Below, piece after piece: positions 20,873 through 35,110 of a stretch of 64,000 bases of DNA. The stretch lies in contig JBITNC010000001.1 of NCBI GenBank assembly GCA_050084985.1, forward strand, positions 67,394,001 through 67,458,000, given 5' to 3'. The DNA comes from Nageia nagi. Its lineage: Eukaryota; Pinophyta. How positions within the stretch are numbered: position 1 is the stretch's first letter; every line of letters begins with the position of its first letter. The notes beneath the pieces are model-generated. The model was given only the letters and a program-made list of their open reading frames with translations, searched no databases and had not been told where the DNA came from. The translations under genes were made by a program, and so were the position numbers.

Positions 20873-23800
20873 AGAGAATAAATCAACAAAGTGGGTGTTG
20901 TCAAGAATGGCTTTTGATCGAATATAAGATCAGATTGTTTTGTGCACCCACAACATTACAACATATGATCTTATACATTTTTGAGAATACAGTGATAGAG
21001 TATTGGTTACACCCTTTTTTTGAAGTATTAATCATAAGATTCATTAATTTTAGAATCTAGTAGATTTTCATTATTGTTTAGTAAAATCAATAGGATATAA
21101 TTTTAGTAAATTCTTATAGATTGATTTTTTTTTTGTAAATTCTTATAGATTGAGATGTGAGTAAGGGATGGTGGAGAGACCCACTACATGTTAGTTAGAG
21201 ATAAGAGTAGATAATTTTAGTTTTTACAATTTTCTTATTTTTTAACAGTTAGAACTAATTATCTTCTATGAATAAGCATATGTAATATAGTTTTATCATA
21301 AATTTATGAGAACATCATATTGAAAATCAATGTGGGATTAAAAACCCCTATCATCTATAAATCATTTTATAGCCTCTTAAATAAATTTTATATTTATCAA
21401 ATTATTGTATAGATAATCTTAACATGATCACAACTTTAATAATTATATCTATTATATTTTTCTTGATTTTAGAAGGATGAATCCTCTTCGTCTTGTTTTT
21501 GAGGATAGAGAAGGATGAAGTTGGAACATCTTAATTATTTAAAAATGAATAGTGTAATACATGATCTATGAACTATGTAAGTCAAGGATCACTCCCAACA
21601 TTCAAGGATGAAACAAGTGAGTGATGTAGGAGTTTGGTGCTATTGTGGATAATCTTTATTGTAGTTGTTGATGAATTGATCTTGTTGTATCTTTGTGATC
21701 TCACCTTTATGCTTCCCAATTGAGGGTCCTTGAAGTTGGAAGAAGGAAGTCGTGAGTCTAGATCCATCGATCTCTTGTGAGTTGTTACTAAATAATAATT
21801 TTCTGATATTGGATATTTCAAATATGAAAAGGGTAATGGATATGTAGTTTTCATAATTAATCTAATATTTTAGTGTATGGGTGTATTATAATAAGCAATA
21901 ATATCTACCACAAAATATTCCTCAAATTCTACCTTAAGACTGCTCAATTTGTAGATACACAAGAAGTGATGATTTGTAATAGTAAAATAATTTTATAATT
22001 ATATTAAATATTTTTATAACAATCTTTGATAATTTTATAATTAAAAAAAATTTACATGATTCACCACTACTAAATGATGAATCCTTGATATTATTAATAG
22101 AATGATATAAAATATGATAAAAGGTTCATATTATTGGGATGATGATACCTTCATCTTTTCATCAAATGATTTTTGATCTATTGATAGTATTATTCCATTC
22201 TTTCCCAACCTTGGAGATAGATTACTTTATAGATTTGATAATAATATACTACCAAATTAGGTAAGAGGGTGTTACTCACCTTCTAAGAGTATTAACTACC
22301 CTAAATTCTAATGAATTGAAATGTATAGAAGGATGTATCTATTTTATTAATCTATGTGTCTAAGGTGAAACCACTCAAAAGGTTTTAGTAGCTATCTCAC
22401 ATTTATTTAAGGGATCATAGATTTTTTTTTATGTAACAATCATATGAATTTGACTCTTATTTTTTGAACACTTTAAATTGAACAAGAATAAAAAAAAAAA
22501 AAGTTTAATGCACTAAATAAAATGAAAATTTAATATAATATATTGTCAAAAAAGGAGAAAAATAATTAAGAATTAGAAAAAAAAATGATGCAAACCATGC
22601 ATTGTATAGTTTTAACTCTTGCAAATTTGATAAAATTATATGCCCGATCCAAACTCAATCAACATATAAGTACTAGTAAAAGTAGAACTAAAATATAAGG
22701 AAATGTTTAAGCACATAATTTATATTGAATGGAATAGAAGTACATGATCTAGAATAAATTTTTGGCTTAGCTTCAATAGCATTTATCAAAGCTAATTATC
22801 CTTAAGCTAAAGCATTCAAAATAGTTCTCAACATTATTGCAAAGAATGGTATTAAAACATTTCTCAACAAAATTAATATGAGAAGGCACTTACCACGGAA
22901 TCTTTTGGAAATTGACTCTCAAAAATCCTTATAATGATCATTGGATATGCTTATATTACCTCCCTTATTTAGTTGGATGCAACTAGGATTAGTAGCATTC
23001 ATTATGAAGAATACTTGAGTTTAATTCAATGAAATTATCTTATTATAGGAGTTGTCACATTGTAAATTCTCTTAACATATCATATGATTGACACTTGCAA
23101 TTGATAATATGAGCTTGACATTAAATTATTATGATATCTTCTTTTCTAGCATGCTAGCAAGTTTGGTAAACTTGTTCCCTAGATGTCTATCGACTTTAAT
23201 AATATACTAAATGTTTCCTAATGATAATCAATTTTTATTTACAATTGAATTTAAGAAATCAATTTTGTTGGCATTCATTTCCCTTCTTGGTCTACGTATA
23301 TGAAATCTTATCTTCATTATCATCATTAAACTTCTAATTTTATGCATCTATTTCCAAGATATCTACAACTACTCAAAAGAAATATTGTCTAAATAAAAAT
23401 AAAAAATAATATTTATTTCTCCATATTTTAATTAGTTTCCACCATAATCCATGTAATTAGGATCCTTTATGACTCAATTAGTAATATATGTCCACACTAT
23501 CATAGATATGGTTTCTTCCTTATCACAAATAAGTCATTTTTAGGGTTTTCTTCTAAGTATTTTAGGTGATCACGTTATTCAATAACCTTTTTTAATTTAT
23601 TTTTCAAATATTTTATGGTCAAATTCCTATCACACCATTCTAATAGCTAAGAAAATATAATTTAGATTCATTCCAATCAAATATTGTTCTACTCAATGCT
23701 TTATGGTTTCATATCTAAGGGTTTATAGATTCTTATATTATCTCTCACTTGTAAAACTTCCCAAGATGAGTTTATTTCATATTTACTCCAAATGAACTTA

Positions 23801-23990
23801 TGAATTTCCTTATATTGACTCGAAAATATGTTTTAGACTATTGATTTATCTTTTTTGTGTTTATTTGAAAGTGTTATAGTTTTTTAACTAAAATTCGGAC
23901 AACCCAATCCTTGAAAAAAGGTATAAAAAAAGATATTTCAAGTTTAGGAATAATGCTTTATTCAATCAAAATGAAATACTTTATCTTAAA
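20873..23990. other. AT-rich region without recognisable genes
   Basis: Short frames and poly-A/T runs only. A tandem duplication of TAAATTCTTATAGATTGA occurs near 21110-21155. Part of the right side may be the 3' flank of the minus-strand gypsy relic that follows, but I cannot place an LTR. Confidence 0.4.
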
Positions 23991-26900
23991 AAATATATAA
24001 AGGAGATATATCAAGCTTAGGAATAATGCGTGAGTAATTAGCCATTGATATTCAATGGTATTTTCTAATTGATTAAATTTTTAATCCTAAAGGGATTTTT
24101 AGTGATGATTTTAAAAATCATGAAAGGACCTAACAATAACAAGCTAAATTTGGAATGATCTCATTCCTCTTCATGAGTGCTATCCTATAGAAGGAGTAGG
24201 CATACAATCCTAAAGGCTTCAACCTTGGCCTTTTATTTAACTAGAGTTTGATAAATTCTTGATTATTTTTAAAGTTTTGAAGAGCCTTATCCATATTCTC
24301 TTATAAGTTCATTAGAATCATTAAACTAGCCTCAATTGCATCATTTGTACTTACATATTTTTTCATAAATTGCAATGTGGATATCTTGAGGTGTATAGGG
24401 AAAATTAAATCTTGATTGTAAACTAAGTGAAAAGGATATGATCCTAATCATATCAAACAATAAAATTTACCTAATCTTGGTATGTTAGTCTCTAGGATTC
24501 CTCTTTAAAAAAATTCAAATAATATTCATAATATTCGTATTGGATGATTCAACTACACTATTTTCCCAATGTTAGTAATTGAAGTAATATTTTAAATCTA
24601 CTTATATATTATAATCTCATTCAATAAATTAAATAAATGAGAAAGTAGTACCATTATCAGAAATTAATGAATAAGGCTCTCCATACTTGCTAATAGTGTC
24701 TTCCTCTAAGAGTTATAAGACTACCTTAGAAGTGCAATTATTCAATGCTTTAGCTTCTATCCACTTGGTGTAGCATTTTATAGTAGTTGATATAAACTTG
24801 TTTGTTATCAATAATCTTGGACTAATCATGAAAATTAATTCTAAGTCCCATTTCATAAAAGGGAATGATTCTATAACTTATTATAAAAGCATGATAAGAT
24901 TTCTTTCTTAAATAGCTACAATATAGCATATGTAGCAAGTGATAGAGTATTCATTTGCATCTTTAAAAGGTAATGGATTATAGTAACCCAATATAATAAT
25001 GTAGAATGTGGTTTCTAACTAGATCCATGTCCAATTCCTTACTTTCCATGAAACATTTCCAGCATATTCTTTTACTCTTGTTCATTTACTTACACTTGAG
25101 ATATATTCCTTTGTGGTTATTTTATTTAATATACATGACTGAACCAAGAATTTGATACCTTATAGTTGTGAATATATCTTATGAGTTGTTACAAAATACT
25201 TAGGAAAATTATTAGTGATTAAATATATCACTATATCTCCATACCATTCCTTGTTAATTTATTCTACAAATTATTGGTGGCATGTTATATGATCATCAAA
25301 ATGAGAAAACATATGACTCAACCCTTATCCTCTAATTATATTCATGGGATATATTATTATATTATATTATGAAAGAGGATACACCTACTTCCCTCTACAT
25401 TCGCCCAAGCCATTTTGCATGAACATAATCTTGACAATAGGATTAGGCACTATTACATAGATATGACTTCTCAAGATGCAATGACTACATTTCTTAATTG
25501 GTTTAACTAGGGTGTACACTTGCTTATATAATATTGAATACCAGATTTTGGATCTTTTAATAGTGTATTCATAAAGACTAATATATTTTCATCCTTATCT
25601 TCATCCCTTTGAGTGAAAAATCTAGCTAGCAAATGTTTAGATGTGAATGAGTATAGGTAAAATGGCTTAGTATAATATGGACTTATTAAGCCTAAGGTAT
25701 TATAAATTCTCTTTTAATTACTTGTAAAGCATGTTAAGCTTTAGGATTATACCTAATGTTCATATTTTTCTTCAACATATCATTTATTGGTTTGATAACC
25801 TAAACAAAACCTGAGATGCATTTTCTAATCAAATTAATATTTCGTAAGAAATGCCTTAACTCTTTAATTCTAATAGGTAGGGGAATTTTCTAAATAACTT
25901 CTATCCTTTTGAGGTTAATATAAATATATTTTGTCAAAAATAATGTGGCCTAAAAATTTACCTTGGGTACTTCTAGAAATGCATTTCTTTGGACTCAATA
26001 AAATATCATATCTTATGTATCTCTTGAAGATCATATTTAAATTTTTAACATGATCTTCACTTTTTTTAAAGAAAAAAAGTAGACAATCCATATATATGAT
26101 TTTTTTTATTAAACATTAAAAAGTATAATTCATGCATCTTTGAATATAGTACCAACATTTATCAACCCAAACTATTTTGTACTCTAAGAAAATATTTTTC
26201 ATATGGCAGTAAATGTAGTCTTCACATAATCTCTTTGGTCTAGTATTACCAGGTTACTAGATGGGGTAATATTGTTATAATTTCCATTTCTCCCATTAAT
26301 TCTTATGATAGTCGCCATGGGGATGATGTGAGTGGCTCTAATGATTAGGAATGGAATGTCCCAACATCTTCAACTTACAACTAACATTATGTTCATGCAA
26401 AGGATATCTTTCAACCCAAAATGCTAGGCTTCATGAATGTTTAATGATGGCTAATTAATTATATAACCTAATTTATGTCTGTGGTTATATTTCTCTCAAG
26501 TTTTAGTATAAATAATTATTTTTTCTTACCTAACCTTTTTTTGGTTAGTGTGTTATAGATGTCTATTAATCCCACCTACCCCTGTTTATATGGACTAGCT
26601 TTTTTAATATAAATAACTTTTTCATTCAAAAAGAAAGTGTTCATCTAGAAATAATACCATTTATTGGTAATTTACTATTTGTAAAACTACATCAAATGAG
26701 GGAAGGTTATATTTATCTTTCTTATATAATTTATCTATATTTTTAAAATATGTACAAATTCTTATCTATCCATTATTTTTCTCACAAGTACTATATTAGC
26801 TACCCATGTGGAATATCACACAAGAAATATGATTCTTAAAAATGATAAATTTTTCACTTAATTTAAAATAAGGAGATATAGAAGCAAATAAAGTTGCCTG

Positions 26901-27500
26901 TATCTTTATTTGAAAGGTTTGGTTCTAGCCTTCATGGGTATTATGAAGTGATGATAAAAGTGTCACATGTTTTTAAAAATTCATGTCCAAGATATGATAT
27001 TCATATATTATTTTATGGTACTATTATTTCTTTTATATTTTATTTTGAGAAAGATTTATAACAATAATATTCCCAAGCCTTGATTTATTTGTAAAATTAA
27101 AAACTTTTATCAATTTGGGACTTATATGTGTTAAGGTAGGTTTAAGCCTTTGAGAATCACATCAAATAAATTTTTTAATGATTCAATACTTATTCATATA
27201 TTATTATTTTTCAAATTTATTATGCCATATTATTCTTCTTTAGTATTATCTCTCGAATCTTCATTTATTATTTATCAAAAAAGTTAGAGTTTTGTATAAA
27301 GATTAATATATATTTTCATCATGAAATGCCTAAAGTTTATATTAAATTTCTAGTATGGAAGGAAATGGTACAAATTCAAATTTGAAAATTTTAATTTATC
27401 ATTAGATCCAAAGATCAAACTTGTATTGCAAGTGAATTTATTATAGTGTTCTACCTTATAGGACTAGTCTTTATGTTGAAGGCTTCAAAATATGCTATCA
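23991..27500 (-). mobile_element. Old Ty3/gypsy relic 1
   Basis: Reading leftwards, the minus strand shows an RT start near 26800 (WVANIV-like, CEKNNG, NLPSFDVVLQIVN). The remnant of PFGLxNAGxTF (FGLINVGTIF) lies near 26170. EDHVKNLNMIFKRYIRYDI, QGKFLGHIIL and ELRHFLRNINLIRKCISGF follow at 26050-25800, then PYYTKPFYLYSF. An integrase piece near 24770-24640 has KWxEAKAL, LEEDTISKYG and LISDNGTTF. The order RT before integrase marks Ty3/gypsy. Domains are shredded by stops and shifts. No LTRs were identified; the 5' half may have been separated by insertion of gypsy 2. Confidence 0.7.
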
Positions 27501-28342
27501 AATCTTATATTCATGTGTAGCAATATGATAATTTGGGATATTTACATGTGCATTTATTCTATTCTTGCTTAAGAATGAGATCATAATCTCCTAGAACTTA
27601 TGCATGTTTAATATTTTTACTAGCTATGAATATGATCCCATGGATCAAGGAGTCAATTTTGTAACATTGCAAGTATAAGAAAATTATTGTTTATAGTCTA
27701 CAAAATATTTATTACATTTTAGACTTGATAAATTTACTTTGTTCTATTAACTATTTTTGCACATAAGGAATTATACTACTAGTGTACACCTTCTAAAGTT
27801 TCTGCAATAATCAAATGATTAGTCTTAAATGAGTAACACTTCTAAGAACCCTAAAGGTGATAAGAGTTTCTTTTTGACATGATTAAATATTTGATGATAG
27901 ATGTGTATCCTTTAATATTTTTAAGATTTAATGTTATTTCCTTTGATCTTTGTGTACCTACAATATAAATTTTAAAACTCTAAATGCATCTAAACATGAT
28001 GGGTGATACCTCAACCTTAGTCCCTTAATACCCCAAGGAAAACAAGTAGGGTTTTACTCCAATATTAGGTGCGAGTAGTCCCCCTAAACACCAATAAAAG
28101 GATGAATAGAATACAAATGTATGTTTGTAATGACTATTATTTTTACATGCTTATATAAATGCTATGATTATGCTTCTTTATAACAATAAAAAATAATATA
28201 AATGATAGTCTATGGTATATGATACAAATTATAACTTATGCTAAAACACTTTACAAATGATTCAATTATAAATTATTCTTATGGATAATATAACACATAG
28301 ACAATGCTAAATAAAAAGATAAATATATTAAATGATAATAGG
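27501..28342. other. AT-rich gap between gypsy elements
   Basis: No gene recognised. It is probably upstream sequence of gypsy relic 1. The last five bases before gypsy 2 (28338-28342) are ATAGG, resembling ATGGG at 36697-36701; if this is a target duplication it has one mismatch. Confidence 0.35.
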
Positions 28343-28972
28343 TATAGATGCCTAAAATTTAATTTCATTGTATTAAATAATTCATTTTATAGCATCAAGG
28401 AATATTTATTTTAAAAAGGGTCAAAATATAGCAAGGCAATGCAATCAATGTAAAGGATCATTGCATAATATAAGAGGTATCAAATGTCAAAAAATATACC
28501 ACAAACAATTTGTTATGCAATGATCCCAAGAATCAAAGAGGATCAAAATGTTGCTATAAAGGAATATCAAAGGCAACGTAAAAGAGAGATCACATACATG
28601 AAGATAGCCAGAGAGAAAGATTGGAACAAGCAATATCATTTTATCCTACCCATAATGGTGTTTTGTAATATCACCTATTATTAGATCTTCTATACCTTTC
28701 ATATTACATTACGTATTTTAATTTCTACTTGTGGATCTACATAATATAAGCATTGATGGTGTGCTTCTCTTAGGCTACTAACGGTGTTCATCTTTCATAG
28801 TATATTAATGTGATTGATATATGATTCTTATTATTTCATATTGATGTAGATATGATGAAGTTACCTCATATGACATGTGCATTTTTTGACATTTTTTTGA
28901 TATATATTTCAATATTATATTATGAAAAAATAGTGCTTCGATTTATTATTCATGCATTAGTTTTAGTCTATT
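28343..28972 (+). repeat. 5' LTR of gypsy 2
   Basis: It starts TATAGATGCC where the 3' LTR has TGTAAATGCC, so the canonical TG is mutated. Similarity to 36076-36696 runs to TTTTTAGTCTAT. The right end is approximate. Confidence 0.8.
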
Positions 28973-29289
28973 TTTTTATCAACCCAACCGTTTCTTTCCA
29001 TCTTGCCCTACCAATGAGATCTTGCAAGATTTATATGAAAAGTTAATGTTGTTAATGATGTGAAAATACTATTTTTATGCTACTAGTAGCAAGAAAAATA
29101 AAGCAAATTATAACAAACTTGGCCAAGATAGTACAAAATCTGGTCAGGCAAGTGGCTATGATGCATAGTTCAAGTAGTAATTCATAATCAACTATAGATC
29201 TAGCAATAGATGCAAGTCTAACCAATATTTATGGTGGTATATTTACTATACCCTTATTAGATGATATCCATAATTATACCCTATGACCT

Positions 29290-30142
29290 AATCACAAGGC
29301 CCCTAAGTTTGAGATGTTTAGTGGTGATTAGGATCCAAACCAACATCTTATTAGCTTTTAGGAGGAGTGCTTGCTAAAATTAGGATCAAAGGAGAAATTG
29401 ATGGTAAAGTTTTTCCAAAGGAGTTTGTAAGGTGATGCCAGCCAATGGTTCTACAATTTATCAATAGGATCTATATATTCATTCAAGTCATTGGTATAAG
29501 CATTCATGAATCAATACAAGCATAATATCAAAGAACAAGGAACTATCCTAGAATTATGTGCCCTACACCAAGGAAGCAATGAAACCCTAGATAAGTATAT
29601 TATAATATTTAAAAAGGTATGGCAATTTATTTGTATCAAGTTGGATGAGAATGCAATTTGTGGTATATTCAAAGATTATATTTTTTCAATTATCAATTTG
29701 CATGCTCGAAGTAAGAAAGGTATTGGATTTGGGGTGTTGGTAAAAGAATTGTTATAAAAAGAAAAAAGTTTTTCTAGAGTTAGGAGAGCTCAAGTATACA
29801 TATGCTTATTATAATAAGGAGAATTGTAAGACATACACTAAGAAGGAGGAAAAGACAGTAAATATGGTTGATGTACCTGCACCTATCTTTACAAGATCCA
29901 ACACAACAAGAGATAAAAGTTATACATTTCCAATTCAACCAAGGTTCATTTTGAGAGATCTAATGAAGAAATGTTTATTATATCCATTAGATAAAAAAGC
30001 AGAAGATGATAATGTTTCAATGGGAAATTATGATGCTTATTGTGTTTATCATAAAAGAAGAGGTCATGCTACAAACTTTTGTAAAGCATTAGAAGCTAGG
30101 ATTTTGGACCATATTGCACAAAGCAAATATGAAATTAACTAG
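29290..30142 (+). pseudogene. Gypsy 2 gag
   Basis: PKFEMFSGD, then DASQWFYNLSIGSIYSFKSLV, match the retrotransposon gag domain (KFxxFxG ... AxxWFxxLPxGSIxSFxxL). The next open piece (29506-29757) has FMNQYKHNIKEQGTILEL and ETLDKYIIIFKKVW. After a break, 29864-30142 ends with a zinc-like CVYHKRRGHATNFC. This C-x2-H-x4-H-x4-C form is the one seen in Tat-type gag. Gag would form the particle. At least three stops or shifts interrupt it. Confidence 0.8.
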
Positions 30143-31026
30143 AATGCTTCAGATCCAAAGATTACAGTAAACATAATTTTAGTATATAAAGATATCTATG
30201 CTAGATTAAGAAGGGGGCATCCAAGGAATATTCCAAATCTAGTTACTACTAAGCAAGTGTCCCATTTGATCCTAAAGTTTATAGCATGATTAAGCAATTG
30301 AAAACTACTCCTACTAATATTAGCTTGTATGATCTCATATCTACACCTAAAAAATATTAAGAAATATTATATATTTTTTCAAAAATGAAATTGTTCCCAC
30401 CAATATGATTACTGCAATGTTTTTAGAAATACTTAGGTCTATTAAGGAATGTGATGGAATTACATTTTATAGGTCTAAAAAACTAAGTAAAGAAATCTGC
30501 TAAGTGTTTACCCTTATACATCACACCTATGATAGAAGGATGGGAAATAAAAAGAACAATGGTAGATAATGGATCAGTTGTTAATGTGTGTTCTAATAAG
30601 TTTTTGATAAAACTTCAAGAGAAAGGTGTAAAAGTACCTCCTTTAAAATAAGCCACATTCTGAATTAGAGCATATGATAGTTAATCAAAAAGACCACATG
30701 GAGTAGCTACAATTTTGGTTATAATAGGGGTCAGAATAGTTAACAATTAGTTTTAGGTTGTGGATTCAAAAACATCTTATAACCTATTGTTAGTAATACC
30801 TTGGCTTCATGATATGGATGTAGTACCATCAACAGTACATGGTAGGTTGAAATTTGAATATCAAGATGAGTTACATATAGTAATAGGTGATCCAAATCCA
30901 TATGCCTTATGTAATGTAGCAAAAATGGAGGAATTCACCATGACTTGTCTTAGATATGAAATTGTACCTTTGGAAGCAGAATCAGTAGTGGTAAAAGTAG
31001 AAAAATATGGGAACGTACAGAATTAA
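30143..31026 (+). pseudogene. Gypsy 2 protease region
   Basis: A broken frame around 30520-30640 contains MVDNGSVVNVC, the active-site loop (D-x-G-S form). Further on SYNLLLVIPWLHDMDVVPSTVH and LKFEYQDELHIVIGDPNPYAL (30760-31026) match the conserved C-terminal part of Tat protease. Frame breaks lie at about 30650 and 30750. Confidence 0.65.
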
Positions 31027-31870
31027 GAATTTTGATCCATTAATATTTGTAAAAGATTTGGGATGAACAAAAATTCTTAGTATTAAAGGTTGTCAATGGC
31101 ATGCAATACTATATGCATGCTATCAACAACATGAAAATAGTGAGGGAAATAGTGGTTCTTGCTCTACAAAAATAATATCTCCCAACTCAATAACCTCAAT
31201 GGACGATCAAATGAAGAACATAATAAGTAAATATTTTCCATCTCCTTTTGTACATAAATACATGATAGAAAATTACAAGTATAAAGGAGGGGGTTTAAGT
31301 AAATCAAAATAGGGTGTGTCCTATTTTCCTAATAATTTAGGAACTCATAAAAATAAGAATGGATTGGGTAGTGATCATTTGAATATAAAACAAACTATGG
31401 TACCTATTAAGTTTGTTAAAGAATGTAATATGATTAAGCTTTTTGATGATATCGATGAAGATTTATGGCTTGATAATACTATAACACTTGATTTTGATTA
31501 CTTTAATAATGATTATGATATCTTAGAATACATGGGGGGACATTCAGAGTTGCCTAAATCTAATGAGAAAAGGAAAATAAGCTATATTCTTAGTGAGTAT
31601 AGATATTTTGAACAAGAGGTGAATTTTAATGAAGTATTTTAGGTTCAGTAAGAGGATGATCATACAAGTGAAATTCATGGATTATAAAAGGTACCTTCAT
31701 TATTGTAGAAAAATGATGAATTAGCATTCCCAACTAAAGAGTTAACAGATGTTAATATTGGAATAAGTAATGAAGAAAAGTTGATAAAGGTTAGAGATTC
31801 CCTTCCAATAGCTCAAAGAGAAAGGTACAAAAATAAGTTTATTGAAAATCATAAGAATTTTACATGTCCT
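31027..31870 (+). other. Gypsy 2 protease to RT linker
   Basis: An open stretch of 108 codons (31316-31642) is acidic (DDIDEDLWLDN, DFDYFNNDYDILEY) and probably part of the polyprotein linker. I assign no function. From about 31740 the frame approaches the RT start. Confidence 0.45.
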
Positions 31871-33200
31871 TATATATACTGATATGCCTGGTTTAGATTC
31901 TTCTTTTGTTATGCATAATTTACAACTTAAGGAAGGATCCAAGCCTATTAAACAAAAACCAAGAAAGATGCATCCTTCAAAGGCATTATTAGTTAAGAAA
32001 GAAATTGAAAAATATATTTGAATGTTGAATTTATTAAACCAATAGATTTTTTAGAATGGATGGCTAACATTGTTCTTATTACTAAACCTACTAGAGAGAT
32101 AATACATTGTACTGATTTTTGTGATATCAATAATGCTTATCCAAAAGATGACTTTCCATTGCCAAATATTGTTATGATTATGGATTGTATTGCTAGTCAT
32201 GATACTTTGTCTTTTATGGATAGATTTTTGAGATATAACCCAATTTTAATTAATCTAATTGATCAACATAAGACTATTTTTGCTACACCTTGGGGAAATT
32301 TTTGTTGGAAGGTTATGCCCTTTGGATTGAAAAATGCAGGTACTACTTATCAAAGAGCTATGGTGTTTATGTTTCATAAGCATATTCAAAAATCAGTGTT
32401 GATGATACTTTGGTCAAAATAAAGTAAGGCCAAGATCATTTAGAGCTTCTTGAAGAGGTATTTCACATTCTTAAAAAGAATAAGCTTAGAATAAAACCTC
32501 AAAAGTTTACTTTTGGTGTTACTTTAAGAAAATTTCTTGGTTTCATGGTTTCAAAAATGGGTATTGAGGTGGATCCTAAGAAAGTAAAATTCATAGTGAG
32601 TATGCCAACACCAAAGAACCTCAAACAGCTAGGAAGTATTCAAGAGAAGATAAATTTGGTAAGAAGGTTCATTTCTCAACTTGGGGATAAATGTAGGCTA
32701 TTTACTCATTTATTGAAAAATGATATCAATTTTGTATGGTATGATAAGTGTCAAAAGACATTTGAAGATATAAAATAGTATTTGTTGAATCCTCCTATCT
32801 TAGTGCCTATGGATTTTGAAAAACTAGCACATCTTTATATATCAATCACATTATTTGCCTTGGGGTAATGTTGTGTTAGAAAGATGATGAAAATAAAGAA
32901 AGAGCAATATATTATATTAGCAAAACTCTCATCAATTATGAAATAAGATATACCTTTATGGAAAAGCTTTTCTTTGGTATTATTTTTGCTATAGAAAAAT
33001 TAAGCCATTATCTTTTATATTGCACTACATATGGTTCTAGCCTAGTTAATCCATCGAAATATCTTATAGAAAAGCAACATTTTTTAGGAAGGGTAGTTAA
33101 GTGGTTGATGTTGTTGCAAGAATTTTACATCAATGTGGCGAAGCAAAAATTTGTGAAAGGGTAGGTAATCGCATACTTGATAGCAAAATTCCTTCAAAAT
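31871..33200 (+). pseudogene. Gypsy 2 reverse transcriptase and RNase H
   Basis: RT begins with the DMPGLD motif near 31890 and PIKQKPRKMHP near 31950. The open piece 32018-32422 has EWMANIVLITKP, DFCDINNAYPKDDFPLP and the ATPWGNFCWKVMPFGLKNAGTTYQRAM region. The catalytic VDD is encoded at 32398-32406, but in another frame from the preceding piece. Next come KPQKFTFGV, then FLGFMVSKMGIEVDPKK and INLVRRFISQLGDKCR (32545-32778). The RNase H remnant spans 32800-33165 and is very worn. The enzyme would copy the element RNA. Confidence 0.85.
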
Positions 33201-33272
33201 GATGGTACAATGGTGTACAAAGAATTCTTGAATGAATATGATGAGGATTCACAATGCTAACAGTGTGCAACA

Positions 33273-33680
33273 TTGTCTAAATGTTATCAACAATGTGATG
33301 GAGAAGATATGGTTGGTCCATATGAGTTCATTTGCTACATGGAGGATGAACCTACATCTTGGATATTGTATTTTGATGGATTGAAATGTACTTATGGGGT
33401 AGGTGTAGGTATTGTTCTAGTGTCACCTTCCAATGAGGTAATCCCTATGGCATATAAACTTGGCTTTGAATGCACTAACAACATGGCAAAATATGAAGCT
33501 CTAATTTTGGGTTTGAAAGTAGTTGTAGCTCTAAAAATAAATGATCTAGAAATATATGGTGATTCACAACTTGTTGTAAATCAAGTCAATGATACATATA
33601 ATAAAAAAGATGAGAAATTGAAACTATACAATATAGTGGTTTCTGAATTACTTGATGAGTTTGATAGGTACAATATTTAG
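33273..33680 (+). pseudogene. Gypsy 2 second RNase H (aRNH)
   Basis: A 135-codon open piece encodes a second RNase H-like domain: SWILYFDGLKCTYGVGVGIVLVS (first acidic residue in YFDG), AMAKYEALILGL-like NNMAKYEALILGLK with the catalytic Glu, and IYGDSQLVVNQVN with the next Asp. This fold placed between RNase H and integrase is the mark of Tat elements. The domain continues after a break near 33680 into YADALASVPSLASI, which matches the family C-terminal ADALASLA motif. Confidence 0.82.
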
Positions 33681-35110
33681 AATATTAAAAAAAAAAAATA
33701 ATAAGTATGCAGATGCATTGGCAAGTGTACCTTCATTGGCATCAATTAAGATAGAATGTGAAGAAACTATTCTTAAGATAAGAAATCTTGGTACACCCTC
33801 CTACCTTGATCAAATAGACAAAGTACATACATGCCTTCTTTCTCTAGAATATGATCCTCAAGAATGGTATGTTGATATTTACAATTATCTGAAAGATCAA
33901 ACAATTCTAGAGAGTTATGATAGAAATGAAAGAGTTAGATTAAAGAGGATAGCTATCAACTATGTTATTATTGGTGAAGTTTTGTATAAAATGTCATTTT
34001 ATGGAGCTCTTTTGAGATGTTTAACACAACATGAAACAACAACAACACTAGAACAAGCGGGTGTGTGGAGGTTACTTCTTTGCAAAAGCATTATACACTA
34101 AGCTTTTGCAAATTGGTTACTACTAGCCTACAATGGAGGAGAATTGCAAGAATTATGTTAAGAGTTGTTTGCAATGTCAAAAGCATTCAAATTTAGAAAA
34201 ATAACCAACTCAAGAATTTAACAACATGGTGTCACCATGGTCATTTGCAACTTGGAGCATAGACTTGATTGGGATTATTAATCCATGTTCAAGAGAAGGT
34301 CACAAATTTATCATCACAACTATAGATTTTACTACAAAGTGGGTTGAAGATATTCCAATGAAATCATTCACACAAGATAAAATTATTGCCTTCTTTATTA
34401 AGATCATCACCAAGTTTGGAGTGCCACAAAGAGTGATCATGGATAATGGGCCAAATTTCAAAGGCAAGGACATGAAAACCTTTTGCAAAAAGTTTCATAT
34501 TGCTCAAACATTTTCTTTAGTATATTATTCTCAAGAGAATGATCAAGTGAAAGAATTAAACAAAACTATAAAAGTTATTTTGGAAAAAACTTAGTATAGA
34601 TACAAAGTAGATTAGCATGAACAATTACCTTATGCACTTTGGGAATAAAGAACAAGTATTATAACATCCACAAAAGAAACACCATATCATTAGTTTATGG
34701 AGATGAGGTTGTTGTACCATTAGAGTTAGAGATATCATCCCTAAGAATCTCACTACAAGGATACATATCCGATGAAGAAGCTAGAAAGACAAGACTACAA
34801 CAATTGGAAGTACTTGATGAAAAGTGATTCAAGGCAATTGACCATTAGAAGGCATATCATGCAAAGTTAAAGAGGTAATTTGGAAATAAAATCAAACCAA
34901 AGGAGTTAAGAATGGGAGAATTATTATTGAAAGAAAATATCAACAAAAACGTTGCAAATGATGAAATGAAAGGAAAGTTTGAACCAAATTAGATAGGTCC
35001 ATTTGTTGTTGTTGAAGCAATGAGATTAGGATCTTATAGGTTAGCATCTATGGATGGCAAAGAACAACCAAAAACCTTTAATGTCATACATCTCAAATAG
35101 TTCTTTGTAT
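33681..35110 (+). pseudogene. Gypsy 2 integrase
   Basis: The zinc-binding part is broken (33990-34200). The core (34226-34594) has WSIDLIG with the first catalytic Asp and VIMDNGPNFKG with the second. The third acidic position, normally NGQVEASNK, reads NDQVKELNK, so the catalytic Glu is replaced by Lys with a Glu shifted one residue. Then VYGDEVVVPLELEISSLRI (34690-34760) and the C-terminal GPFVVVEAMRLGSYRLASMDG (35000-35060), both typical of Tat integrases. No chromodomain is seen. Stops lie near 34595 and 34825. Confidence 0.82.
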